Shown here piece after piece: positions 20,440 to 31,555 of a stretch of 64,000 nt of DNA. A program made the position numbers and the translations under genes. Source of the DNA: Tritrichomonas musculus (Eukaryota; Parabasalia; Tritrichomonadida; Tritrichomonadidae); the NCBI GenBank assembly GCA_039105265.1, contig JAPFFF010000001.1:5766001-5830000 (forward strand), given 5' to 3'. The notes under the pieces were generated by a model. That model was not told the origin of the DNA and ran no database searches. It was given only the letters and a program-made list of their open reading frames with translations. Positions within the stretch are counted from its first letter, which is position 1, and every line of letters begins with the position of its first letter.

Positions 20440-22090
20440 AACGCATACCCACTTACTTCTTTTGATTTTGGTAGTGTTAATGCGTAATAAAATATATCAT
20501 TGCAAAAGTATTTGTTCTCAAATATGTGTTTCCCATTTGAATCTACAAAAATAGCATCTTCACGAATCTCTTTGATAAATTCACAATTGTTGCCATAATA
20601 AAATGATTAATTATGATGATTTTCACTTGTAGATACCCAGCTAAGATTCAAGAGATAGTCATCCTTATTCTCATTTTTATAGTCAGCGTATTGCTTTTTG
20701 TTGTGTCATGTTTTGAATGAATTGGTGAACTACCAATATGCTAAAAACAAGGTTTTTGTTTATTCCCAAGATTTAGAGCAACATAAATGTAACCATTACG
20801 TTTGTGTTCTTTAATTATACACCCTTTCGATACCTGTTTGAAGTTGTATGGATAGAAGTTCTTAATAAAGTAATCATCAAACCCCTTGAGCCTCCATTTT
20901 GAATTCGTCTCATAATTCGTTTCCTCATCAATAAGCTCTAATTCTTCAATATTGTCATTATTATCAGTTTAAAATACCTTATCATTATATATTATGCTTT
21001 CGTATTCCGAGATTAACTTGTTGGAGTTCATCAATTATATGTTGAAAAGTTTCAATCTCATTGGCTGTTTTTCTAGCCATATCATATATCAATCGCTATG
21101 TTTGTGGTTTATTGTAACTGTCAATGGTGTTAAGTTGTCCGATTTGCTAAAGAACTTCTCACGCTGCTTCTCAAAATGTAAATTCAAAAGCTTTGCAATA
21201 TATATAGCTCTACAGCAAGAAAGGTTTCTGACAAGTAGTCTAGGAATGTTTGCCCCTTGCAATTGTGGAATGCTAATATTGATTCGATTTTGGGCCAAAT
21301 CACAAAGATAGCATTTTTTCTGTGAGGATAATTCATCGAGAATACCATTTGTTTCAGAATACTGCCTCAACCAATAAGTTTGTTTCTTTGAATTACATAC
21401 AGTAAGAATTGATCGCATCTGGCAAATGTCATAATTGATTGAAAGTATTAAACCGAACTTCCGATTATACTGAATGTATTAATCATTGATTGGTTCGACA
21501 GTTGCTATTATTTTGGTACCATCACCTGCTGTTTTTATTTCCAACCGATAAAAAAATGACTAAACTTTTATTTTGGCTTAACCTTTGATTATGAAAAATA
21601 AAGCAAATCCAAAAACAAAAACTTCATGAGGCCAGGCACAATCTTCAATTGAGCTAACTCATACTCATATGAGGATTCAAGAATTTTCAATATCATTTCA
21701 ATCCTGCTCAAACCGAGTTCTCTATGACATTAAATCAAGCGATTTGCAATTTTGGTACGGAGTGAATCCAATTTTGATTCAAGTTTTGAGATTTTGTCGA
21801 TGAGCTTATTCATGAAATCATCATTGTTGTAATCTTCGAATGCAAGACGTTTCCATTGAAGAAATTTTTTGAGAATGAGTCGTTCGAGATATCATATTTG
21901 TGATCTGTTGGCGATAGCATCATTAATATATCATTTGTTGCTTCAGCAGCAGCTGCTGAGTTCTTTTCTAACGGTATAAAAAATGAATTAATTCGTAAAT
22001 GAATGTTATCTTTGAAATCTCTCGAGTGGATATAGTTATACAGGACCTTTGCAATATGTACCTAATTGTTAAAAGGATTCTGTATTGATT
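20440..22090 (-). pseudogene. second decayed, unidentified gene sequence in the outer MULE
   Basis: Minus-strand pieces with coding character recur over ~1.6 kb, broken by stops and frame changes. Examples are LEKNSAAAAEATNDILMM near 21900-21990, DDFMNKLIDKISKLESKLDS near 21760-21830, YLCDLAQNRINISIPQLQ near 21250-21330 and RNGYIYVALNLGNKQ near 20750-20800. The order suggests one long gene, now ruined. The longest uninterrupted piece is at 21089-21418. I recognise no family. The strand is the same as the intact transposase downstream, so this could be an older neighbour within the element or captured host sequence. Confidence 0.45.
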
Positions 22091-22129
22091 ATCGTTTCTC
22101 TGCAAGGTATTATCTGCTGAATGATATTT

Positions 22130-23666
22130 TTAAAGTTTAAACACAAAATATTATTAAATATAATATCATCATATTATTCTCTTGAAAATTAGTTAAAATG
22201 GTTTTTGCTCTTATAATTATATTAATAATGGAATGTATAAAATTGTTATGTATTAAGTTTATTAATATTTTTAATATTGAGATCAAAATGATCAAAAATG
22301 TCTTTAAAAAAATAAACGGTTTCTCTCAGAATTTCCTTTAAATGCAACATGACTATATTAATTTTATTTTGTTAAATATTTTTATATTTCAATTAAAAAT
22401 GCATAATACTAATTGTTAAAAATAATACATATTTATTTATTAAGTTATACTTATTTTAACGGGTGCGATATGTTATGTTTAAAATATTGAGAAGCCAATT
22501 CAATATTGAGTATTGAAAAAAGAAAAATGAATAGAAAAAAAGTATTTAAATTTGAATGCTAATACATTTTTTTAGAATACTAATATTTTCAGATTAAAAG
22601 TATATTTCATGTATTTTATCTATTATATATGAATTACTATAAATCTTAAATAAAATGATAAAATATATAATTACTAAATTTTTTTCATGATGAAATATTA
22701 TGTTCAAAATTACAAACAAGTTTACAGATAGGCCACTCGAGATAATTTCTTATAACCGACAGTTACCACTTATTAGATGAAACAAAATGATATTTATTAC
22801 ATTACATTAATAAATGTTTCAATTAGATTTTGAAAAAAAAAAAAAAAAAAAAAAAAAAAGATTTTTACCATTTTTTGCATGAAATATCAAAAATAAAATA
22901 GGTAAACCCAGCATAAACAGTACTTTTCATACTAATTGATCATAATTAATATTAATATCTTAATATTTTGCAAAAAAATTATTTTAAACTATAGATTTCC
23001 AACATTGATATTTTATTAAACTATTGATAATCTTGTTTTGATGGTTTTTTTAAATATTAAATATAAATTTGAATTATATAGATAATTAATTTTATCTTAA
23101 AATGCTTTTCAAAAAAGATATTTATAAAGTAAAATTTCAATTCAAAAGTTTTGGAATGAAATTCAAATATATTAGAAAGTAAATGCATTTAAATAAAATT
23201 ATATTCTTCATTGGACTCCTGTAACGTCCAATTTTTTTAAATCATCATTTAATAATTTAACAAATTCAATTTTTCTGCATTTTTAGCTAAAAAATGATAT
23301 TTTTTCATTAATAATAACTATTTTTATATAACATTTAATGTTTTTAAAGTAAATAAAAAGATATCAAAAGAATTAATGATTAGAATAAATTATATAAAAA
23401 GTTATCGCTATTCTAACTTTTTATAAAGTGCTATTAAATTCTTATCAAAAATAATTAAAATAAATTGAGATAAAATACTCAAATTTATTTTCTGAAGAAA
23501 ATTTAATATATACTTATATCCTTTTAGTTTTTATTTTAATTTGAATTTTGAACGATGCAAATATTTAAAAAAACTAATTATTATTATAATAATAAAATAT
23601 AATTAGTTTAAGTAAACCAATCTTTGAGTTTTACTGTAGATATTCTGTTGAACAACCTTTTATTCA
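22130..23666. other. A+T-rich filler of the outer MULE
   Basis: About 1.5 kb of very A+T-rich sequence with no supported gene, including a poly-A run of ~25 near 22833-22858. It abuts the inner limit of the right TIR. Confidence 0.5.
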
Positions 23667-24821
23667 ATTTATTCTTTATAATCATCTCAATTTTTGAAAA
23701 AAAAAAAATACTTATCATAAACTTTTCCAATACAATTCAAAGCTTTTGTTTTAAAAAATTTGAATATAATATTAGAAAAAATAATTTTATTTTTATTGAA
23801 ATTTCAATTAATTATTTATTCATTTCAATTTTATTCTATTCGAATTTTTACTAATATCCGAGCTTTTTTTTTTTATTTTTCTTGTTTCTTTTGCTCATAT
23901 AAATGTTGTGTTTGAAATAGCGTATTTTATTACTTAGTTATTTATCTCTATCCATAAATGTAAGATTTGAAGAAAAAACCGTAATTCAACAGAAGAAATT
24001 GCTCAGATCTGATAGAATTTTATTAATTTATATTATTAATATAAAGTATAAATTATAAAGTTCAATTATTGATCGCTCTTTATGAACATTCTTCTATTGT
24101 TGGACGTTTAGATTATTTAAAAGAACGTTTATATTTTTTTTTTTTTTTTTTTAAAAAAAACTTAATTTCTCCTTTTGAAAAAGAAAAAAAGAAGTAATAA
24201 TGATATATTTCAACTCAATATTATATAAGGATTATTTTGATTATAGTTTTGTTTTTATTTATTGCATTACTTATTGAATATTATTGAAATAATCAACATT
24301 TTTAAACTTGAATATACAGATTTTCCAACATGTATTACATGCAAAAAACGATGGAAAATAATATTTGAAGCGAGAAAACGCCAAATTTATAGTATAAATG
24401 CATGGAACTTCATTATCTGATATTAACAATTGTTTTGAAAAAGCAGAGATTAATACCTGAAATTAGATGTATAAAAGTAAAACACGATTGTCTATAATAT
24501 ACTATTACCCACAAGCACTTTTTGAAAATAGATTGCTTAATTTAAATATGATATGGTAAGTTTAAACTTTACTCGGAGCAGAAGCTGCATAAAAATAATC
24601 GTTACTTGATGCTAATTAAAATATATTTTTTTGAACTCTCCTTACTAAGAGAGGTGCAGCACTTAACATTTTTTTTTATTTTTAGTGAAATGATTTTCTG
24701 AAGAAAAGTGATAATTGTAATTTTTTTTTTTTTAAAAAGTGATATTTTTTTTCCCCAAAGGCAAAAAAGTGTTATCAGTGAAGTAAAAAAATGGGAATAT
24801 TGTAATCTTCCCTATTTTTCT

Positions 24822-24828
24822 TCATTTT
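24822..24828 (+). promoter_or_regulatory. initiator-like TCATTTT directly beside the MULE
   Basis: The motif follows immediately after the right-hand 9-bp target duplication and places the presumed +1 A ten bases before the ATG at 24834. This matches known trichomonad Inr position and sequence. Confidence 0.5.
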
Positions 24829-24833
24829 ATATT

Positions 24834-25277
24834 ATGGATTTCGCAATAACTCAAACCAAGCTTCAAAAATTCATTGACTATGTTCATCAACATGATATCA
24901 GATATTTTCAAGGATTTGTTCAATTGCTAAAAGAATACGGAATACATTGCAGTAAAATAGGGGATTTTATTCAAACATTTATCAAAGAAAATCCTGGACA
25001 AAATCCTGGACAAATCATCCATCAAATAACTAATCGTTTTATAGTCAAATCTAATTCCTGTGAAAAAGAAATTATCATGAATTGCATTTGTCATCAATGT
25101 CCAATCGAAGTGTATGATTCATTTGTTATCTTTGTTAACAAACACTACAATTTTCCAGAAAGTAAAAGACAAGAACTTTTTAAAAGATTCAAATCAAAAA
25201 TCTACAATATTATAAGAAGGAACGAAGAAAACTTGTTTACTGGAGATTTCTATGAAGATAACTATAATTACATTTAA
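24834..25277 (+). CDS. hypothetical protein, 147 aa
   Basis: I chose the ATG at 24834 because it is the first one after the host-MULE junction; the open frame upstream of it lies inside the transposon. The product begins MDFAITQTKLQKFIDYVHQH and is rich in helix-forming and aromatic residues. It has a short direct repeat (NPGQNPGQ) and several cysteines (CEKE, MNCICHQCP). I recognise no family. The composition is protein-like throughout and there are no breaks. The outer MULE lies just upstream of its initiator, so all its distal 5' flank is now 16.5 kb away. Whether it is still transcribed from the Inr or from the MULE end is open. Confidence 0.6.
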   Translation: MDFAITQTKLQKFIDYVHQHDIRYFQGFVQLLKEYGIHCSKIGDFIQTFIKENPGQNPGQIIHQITNRFIVKSNSCEKEIIMNCICHQCPIEVYDSFVIFVNKHYNFPESKRQELFKRFKSKIYNIIRRNEENLFTGDFYEDNYNYI

Positions 25278-26624
25278 AAAAATTGGGCTCACCCATTAGA
25301 TGAGTTTCTAAATTATCAAATAATGTGCTATTGGCATAAATTATCACTAAATCAATAATAATAATAATAAAAAAAAAAAAAAAAAAAATTGTTCATATCT
25401 TTGAAAAAGTTTTAATTATTTCTTATACCAAATTATTGATGAACAAACAGTAAAAATGAAATTATTTCAGAATTTCTTAAAGACAATTCAATCACTCAAG
25501 AATTTTAAATTCATATGAAATGGAAGGATCAGAATGCAAAAGGAATGATGATAATGTGTAATTCTATTGTCATTAAGCCATTAAAGCTCAGAAATTTCTC
25601 AGATCAACCGTTCTCTTACTTACTCTGAAACTCACAAAAAAATTTATCCTCTATCCTTGAGATGAGCAAAAAGATTATCTATACTTGCTTTATTGAAATT
25701 GATTTGATATTTTAATTTTTTTTGATTTTTGAAAAGTTTTTGAGATTTCAAGTCTTTTGTTGAAATACTGCTTAATGAGTGATATTACTGCCCAAAAAAA
25801 AAAATAAAGCATGAATATTGAACAACACACTAAAAGTTAAATGTATTAGATAAATGAACACGATTATGTACTTTTTGTAGATTTGAATAATCATGTTCAA
25901 CAATTTTTCACAAAGGTTCAACAAGAATACATTTTTGTTGTTTTTGATTGTTAAATTTAAAAGAAAAATTATATTAAACAAACTTTTCCAATATACTTAA
26001 TAAAAATAATTAAAATGATTTTTAATTTAAACAAAAATTAAGATCGAATATAGATATAAATCTTATTTTTCGTATTTATCCCATGATATTTACAGTAATT
26101 GAGATCGAATATAGTTTAATAAATTTGTTTTTTTAAAAAAAGCACAATTACAGTAATTGCTTAAAATTGAGTCTTGACATATTTACATGCTTTTAATTTG
26201 TTTTTTTAAAAATTATTAAAATATCAGAAGATATAAGGCATAAAATTTTTTCAATAGGTGATTATTAAAAATACAAAATTCAATTTTTACCTCTTTTTCC
26301 AAAAAGCTTTGCGAATTGAATTGTTTCTGTTATTTATTCACTAAGAGTGCATCCTATTATTGCTCAATAATTAATCTCAAATTTTGAAAAAATTAATATT
26401 AATTAGAAAAAAAGTTAATTTCATTCAATGTTAAAAATTATCAATCCAAATAGCATTTTTCAATCAGTTGGATTATTAAAAGAGTTCTTTCAAATGTTTG
26501 AAATTCTGATTTGTCTGAAAAAAAGATAGTTTTTCTCTCAATACATCAATAGAAAATATCTATAAGGAATAACATTAGTTGTTCTTGGATTTTTTTTTCT
26601 CTCTAAAGAGTCTTCGATATTCAT
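25278..26624. other. intergenic A+T-rich region
   Basis: About 1.35 kb with no supported gene. A weak coding-like trace lies on the plus strand near 25440-25690 (EISEFLKDNSITQEF and MKWKDQNAKGMM), broken by stops. Poly-A occurs near 25371-25388. Confidence 0.5.
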
Positions 26625-26626
26625 TA

Positions 26627-28175
26627 CAGTCTTTTCGGTTTGATAGTGGAAAAATTCATTCTGATAGTGGAAAAGTTCATTCTGATAGTGGAAAAATCGT
26701 AAACAAACAATAATTTGTTATAATTTATTGTTTTTTAGAATGATTAATACATATATATTATATTTATTACATTCATTAATCAGATAAACAATTAATAAAA
26801 TGATAATCAGAAAAAAAAATTTGTTCCATTAAGCATTTATTCTATAATTATAATATGATATATATTTATTTCTTTTAATATATAAAATAAATAAAATTAT
26901 TAATTAAATCAATTTTTAATATAGATATTTGTGTTTTATTTTTTTACTATGACAAATGAAATGAAAAAGTTCTTTATCCATTAGTTTTTTAAAATTGGAT
27001 AGCAATCTCTTCGAGGAAGTAAATTTCTCCGACATTTAAGGTATATCCCAAAATATCATGATGTACTTTGATGATACTTGTCAGGCATGGTCATTGTTAT
27101 AAGCATTATTATTGATTTCTTTTCAACATTTCAATTTTCAATAAATATGAAAGCTTGATAAGAAAATATTAGCTCATTTTATAGTCTAGTTATTTAGGTA
27201 CTGCAACTTGTCTCGCAATTTTCTACAGTTTTTTCAGAATTTGAACAATGTTTTAATTGTTTTAAAAATCGAAAATTCGTTTAAATCGAAATAATCAAAA
27301 TACAAATGAATGCTTAACTAAAACTTATGTTGATGAAAAGATCTTTAATAGTTTTAACGATCAAAGATTTATCAATAAAACCATTATTCATGAAGGCAAC
27401 GCGAAATGGTTAAATAACGCCAATAAATAAGCAGTTTTCAAAAATTACACTAAAATGTTTTAAATTAATTAATTTTTTTAAAAAAAAAATTGAGAGCTAA
27501 GTCCTTTGAAAAAAATATAAATTACCAACTTTTTCAAATAACTTCACAATTTTAAATTTAACAAAAAATGGTTTTTTCTTAAAAAACAAAAGATATTTTT
27601 TTATGTTTGATACATAAATATTAGATTATATAATAATATTTGATTTATGTATAATTTATTCAAATCTGCAATCTTTGTTTTTACTTATTAAACATTGTCA
27701 AACGTTTTGGCAAATAATTCAAGCATATCTTCCCATTATTTTATTATTAATTCCCAAGCTATTTTTGGTGAAGATTCATTTAATGGATCACTAATGATTT
27801 TTTCATGTGTTCTATAAAAAAAAATTGAAAAAAAATTTCATTTCATTTGTCATAGTAAAAAAATAAAACACAAATATCTATATTAAAAATTGATTTAATT
27901 AATAATTTTATTTATTTTATATATTAAAAGAAATAAATATATATCATATTATAATTATAGAATAAATGCTTAATGGAACAAATTTTTTTTTCTGATTATC
28001 ATTTTATTAATTGTTTATCTGATTAATGAATGTAATAAATATAATATATATGTATTAATCATTCTAAAAAACAATAAATTATAACAAATTATTGTTTGTT
28101 TACGATTTTTCCACTATCAGAATGAACTTTTCCACTATCAAAATGAATTTTTCCCCTATCAAACCGAAAAGACTG
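26627..28175. mobile_element. TA-flanked element with 339-bp inverted ends (Tc1/mariner/pogo-like)
   Basis: The ends are inverted copies beginning CAGTCTTTTCGGTTTGATAG, ~339 bp long (26627-26965 and ~27837-28175), with a TA on each side (26625-26626 and 28176-28177). CAGT ends and a TA duplication are typical of the Tc1/mariner/pogo superfamily. Near each tip GATAGTGGAAAA is repeated three times, a possible transposase-binding array. The 870-bp centre has no intact ORF. On the minus strand near 27700-27830 a fragment reading THEKIISDPLNESS and AWELIIK...WEDMLELFAKTF may be a transposase relic. The element is probably non-autonomous. Confidence 0.8.
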
Positions 28176-28177
28176 TA

Positions 28178-28902
28178 TCTGATCATAGGTTCCAAAAATA
28201 ACAATTTCTCTCGATAAATATAACTTTTAGCTATATATATTAAGTTTTTCATTTAAAGTGAAAAAAAAGAAGGCTGAAAATTAAAAGTTTTGATGAAATA
28301 TCCAAAGATGATATTATTTTATATAATGCTTCCATTATATATAATAAAAACATTGCGATTTTTATAAATAAAATAAATTTTTATAAATATTATAATTAAA
28401 ATAAATTTAGTAAAATAATTTAACGATATAAAGATAAAAATGCGTTCCATTTTTTTATATAAACTATTCAAATTTTCAATTAATAATATGCCGAATAAAA
28501 AAGAAATCAATCGATACACCATGGATTTAAATAAAAATATAATAAAAATATATAGTTAAAATATTGTATTTAATTTATATTAATTATAATATTTATAAAA
28601 ATTAGGTATTTTTATAAGATATTGGTAACTATTAAAAAAAAAAAAAAATATTATATAGAAATTATTTCAAAAAGTTAAAATCAACTTAGTATCACAAATT
28701 ATTTAATGTTCAATATCTATGAAAATAAAATAATAAATATATAAATAATAAAATTTTTAATTTACAATTATATTTATAAATAAATATATCTGATTATATT
28801 TATATATAACTATATAAATTATCAAGATTTCTTGATTGTCTAAAAACGAATAATTTATTCAAATTTAACGGAAAAAAAAAGATAAAGTTATAACAAAAAA
28901 AT
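28178..28902. other. intergenic A+T-rich region
   Basis: About 720 bases, extremely A+T-rich, with no supported gene. It forms the 5' flank of the glycine-rich surface-protein gene. Confidence 0.5.
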
Positions 28903-29544
28903 ATGATAAATATCTTGCTCAATCTAATAACAATAAATTATTTACAATTTGATCAAAATGGTAAACATCGATTTGAATGTGTTAATAAAGGTGAAGAAAT
29001 GTATTTAAAACGAGGAAAATATATATTTGATTTATATGGAGGACAAGGAGGTTTTGGTTATACCGATGGACAAAAATCTGGAACTGGAGGTTTAGGAGCT
29101 CATGTTTATGCAGAATGTTTTATCACATCAGACACGCCAATATTATATTATGTATTCGTCGGTGGTGCCGGCGTTGGCAATGATAAAAATCCAGGTTCGC
29201 CGAATTCCAGAAGTGATGGAGGATTTAATGGAGGTGGAAAAGGAGGCATAAAATCACCAGATAATGCAGCAGGTGGCGGTGGAGGATCGACAGATATACG
29301 TTTAAATTATAATGACATGACAACAAGACAACTAGTTGCATCTGGAGGCTCAGGAGGGACATTTTATCCAGGTAATCCGGGTGGTGCTCTTTGTGGAATA
29401 AGTCGAGATAATAGTCCAGATGAATATTTTTGTTCAATAATTACAAACACCTTTGGTGATTGGGACGAATATTGTAAGCATCCATCGGGAATAGGCCAAG
29501 ATGGACCCGATAGAGATGACACACCATGCAGTGGAGGTGGTTGA
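28903..29544 (+). CDS. glycine-rich surface protein, N-terminal part (ends at in-frame TGA)
   Basis: The ORF encodes 213 residues from an ATG followed by a hydrophobic start (MINILLNLITINYLQF), a likely signal peptide. The rest is a glycine-rich domain like that of ALK/LTK receptors (Pfam Gly_rich type). It has alternating YIFDLYGGQGG, TGGLGAHV, YYVFVGGAG, GGFNGGGKGG, AGGGGGSTDIR and VASGGSGG. The frame meets TGA at 29542-29544 inside a CSGGG*GYCGGD stretch. It continues without shift into the following feature, so the stop lies inside the glycine-rich domain itself. A single base change (for example GGA to TGA) would explain it. It should be read as the first part of one ~810-codon gene, 28903-31344. 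Confidence 0.7.
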   Translation: MINILLNLITINYLQFDQNGKHRFECVNKGEEMYLKRGKYIFDLYGGQGGFGYTDGQKSGTGGLGAHVYAECFITSDTPILYYVFVGGAGVGNDKNPGSPNSRSDGGFNGGGKGGIKSPDNAAGGGGGSTDIRLNYNDMTTRQLVASGGSGGTFYPGNPGGALCGISRDNSPDEYFCSIITNTFGDWDEYCKHPSGIGQDGPDRDDTPCSGGG

Positions 29545-29592
29545 GGTTATTGTGGAGGTGATGCTGATGTATATAGTGGTCAAGTTTGGCCT

Positions 29593-31344
29593 ATGACGGC
29601 TGATAGTGGAACATCTTATGCGAATAATTGTTCAACAAATTTAGATGCTGAATTGTGCTTCTTTAATGTGTCTATTGATGTTGGTGTTAATGAAGGAGAT
29701 GGATCAATTATCGTGACAAAATTGTGGGAATGTGAAGATGAAAATTGCATTTTTTGTAGAGATTCAGGTGATAAATGTGAAAGATGTAAAAACGGTTATT
29801 TAAAATATAACGGTCATTGCGTTTTAAATTGCCCAGAAGCAACATATCAAAAAGTTGATGAATGTTTTGATTGTGATGAGCCTTGTTATAATTGTTCAAT
29901 TAATAGTTCAAATTGTATTAGTTGTATTGAAAATTATTCTCTGTATAACAATCAATGTTTTTATGAATGTCCAAATGGAACTTTTTCAATGGATTTTGAA
30001 TGTCTTTTATGTTCTGAAAATTGTGGTACATGTTCAAAAGCTGCTGATTCATGTGATACTTGCAAAGATAATTATTTTTATTTCGATAATAAATGTTATT
30101 TGAATTGTTCTGATTTATCTAATGAAACAAATAATGATTATTATGGAAAGAGCAATAACGAAAAAATTTGCCAAAAATGTTTTGATAAAAACTGTATTTT
30201 TTGTGAAAATAATTTTATGGAATGTCAAGAATGTTCTTCATTATATTATTTAGATAATATTACTTTACAATGTATTCATGTTAAAACAGATGAATTCACA
30301 TTCTCTGATCAATTTTCTTCTTCATTTGAATATACTCATTCTACTCAATTTTCTGAATCAAATTTGTTTTCAAAATCTTTGCATTTTACAAATTCTGACA
30401 TTTTTTCGATTACCGGTGATTTTACTGAATCTAAAGAATTTTCGCAATCAGATTATTTCTTATTTTCTTTACAATTTTCTGATTCCTTTATGTTTACAAG
30501 TTCAGTGATGTTTTCTAATTCAGACTTTTTTTCAAGATCAATTGATTTCTCTAATTCAAATTTTTTCTCCAAAACTGATGCATTTTCATCAACCAAAGAA
30601 TTCAGTTCGTCTTTGATGTTTTCACCATCAATTGGATTCTCTAATTCTGATAAATTTTCATTGACAAACAATTTTACAATGTCAATGATATTTACAAAAA
30701 CAAATGAATTCACAAATTCAAATAATTTTGCATCATCAAATAAATTTACTCCAAGTGTTAAATTTTCAAATAGTTTAAAATTTACATCATCACAAACGAT
30801 TGGTTTTGATATCATATCAACTCAAGAAAATTCAAATTCTGAAAATATTTGTTCGATAACTTATCAATCAACTTTTTATTTAGGAAAAGTCACTTTTTCA
30901 ATGAGTTATTCATCAACATTTGTTGGGAGAAGATCTGTTTCTTTTTCGATTATATATTCAAATTCGTATTCTTATTTACTCAGTTACATAAAAGAATTGA
31001 ATATTTACACATTAACAGTCACTGGAAGTCATTATCAATACAATCTTCCATATATTATCTTTTTCTATTCGCCTTCTTACACTATCACATATATACCATT
31101 CCAAGTTAAATCGAAAGTTTTGACAAAAGAACAATTTATTGGAATTGTATGTTGTTCGACTTTTGTTTTCTTTTCCATTTTAACTGTGATTATACTTGTA
31201 TTGAGAAGAAAATATATAGTGAATTCAGATTTTGATTTTTCAATATCGTCAGAAAACCTTTCAAAAGTAGAAGAAGAGAATCAGGAAGATAAAAATTATA
31301 GCAGCGATAATAGTTATGATGATGATATTGATTTTTGGTTATAA
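29593..31344 (+). CDS. Cys-rich, F-S repeat, single-pass membrane protein (C-terminal part of the same gene)
   Basis: The frame is open from 29545; the first ATG is at 29593. It continues the glycine-rich domain's end. Next come about five furin/VSP-like Cys-rich modules (for example CIFCRDSGDKCERCKNGY, CIENYSLYNNQCFYECPNGT). Then some 25 short repeats of the form F-(S/T)-x-S-x-x-F follow (FSKS, FTNS, FSES, FSRS). A Tyr/Ser-rich stretch precedes one transmembrane segment (VCCSTFVFFSILTVIILVL), and an acidic Ser-rich tail ends the protein. This is the layout of a large trichomonad surface-protein type: a Gly-rich and Cys-rich ectodomain on a Ser/Phe stalk. It may function in adhesion, but that is inference. 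Because of the upstream TGA the whole gene is either a recent pseudogene, read through, or misread. Confidence 0.7.
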   Translation: MTADSGTSYANNCSTNLDAELCFFNVSIDVGVNEGDGSIIVTKLWECEDENCIFCRDSGDKCERCKNGYLKYNGHCVLNCPEATYQKVDECFDCDEPCYNCSINSSNCISCIENYSLYNNQCFYECPNGTFSMDFECLLCSENCGTCSKAADSCDTCKDNYFYFDNKCYLNCSDLSNETNNDYYGKSNNEKICQKCFDKNCIFCENNFMECQECSSLYYLDNITLQCIHVKTDEFTFSDQFSSSFEYTHSTQFSESNLFSKSLHFTNSDIFSITGDFTESKEFSQSDYFLFSLQFSDSFMFTSSVMFSNSDFFSRSIDFSNSNFFSKTDAFSSTKEFSSSLMFSPSIGFSNSDKFSLTNNFTMSMIFTKTNEFTNSNNFASSNKFTPSVKFSNSLKFTSSQTIGFDIISTQENSNSENICSITYQSTFYLGKVTFSMSYSSTFVGRRSVSFSIIYSNSYSYLLSYIKELNIYTLTVTGSHYQYNLPYIIFFYSPSYTITYIPFQVKSKVLTKEQFIGIVCCSTFVFFSILTVIILVLRRKYIVNSDFDFSISSENLSKVEEENQEDKNYSSDNSYDDDIDFWL

Positions 31345-31555
31345 AATAAATTTATTTTTCATTCTTATTAAACTTTTATTGCGTAATCTAACTTGTTAGT
31401 TGAGAAAATTTAAACAATCAACATGAATTTTTAATTATTTATTCAAATGTAAAAGAAAACAATCATAGAATGTGTTAAATGTCATCATAATGATATTGAT
31501 TTATATATTGAAAGTGTATATATATATATATAAAACTGAAAAAAAAGTGAAAAAA

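Larger units (their letters stand above)
8274..24812 (-). mobile_element. 16.5-kb Mutator-like element with ankyrin-transposase
   Basis: The ends are inverted copies starting GGGAAGATTACAATATTCCC. They are flanked by a perfect 9-bp duplication TATTTTTCT at 8265-8273 and 24813-24821. A 9-bp duplication and long inverted ends are the signature of Mutator/MULE elements. The right inverted end spans ~23667-24812 (~1.15 kb). The left one is 8274-9116 continued at 14888-15180, because a second MULE has inserted into it. Without the guest and its duplication the element is about 10.8 kb. It contains one intact transposase gene (16786-19848, minus strand), decayed gene sequence on the same strand on both sides of it, and A+T-rich filler. 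The two ends remain nearly identical over 1.1 kb, so the insertion is young. Confidence 0.9.

Noticed and set aside
23624-23854. 76-aa ORF, also present inverted at 15004-15222
   Set aside because: The same ORF appears because both lie in the outer MULE's inverted ends; the composition is low-complexity A+T-rich translation.
8274-24812. Polinton/Maverick identity for the 16.5-kb element
   Set aside because: Size and long TIRs are suggestive, but there is no polymerase, integrase, ATPase, protease or capsid-like ORF; the flanking duplication is 9 bp and the gene inside is a MULE transposase.
30453-30815. 120-aa minus-strand ORF opposite the F-S repeats
   Set aside because: It is the mirror of Phe/Ser codons (Glu/Lys/Asn-rich shadow) within a well-supported plus-strand gene.
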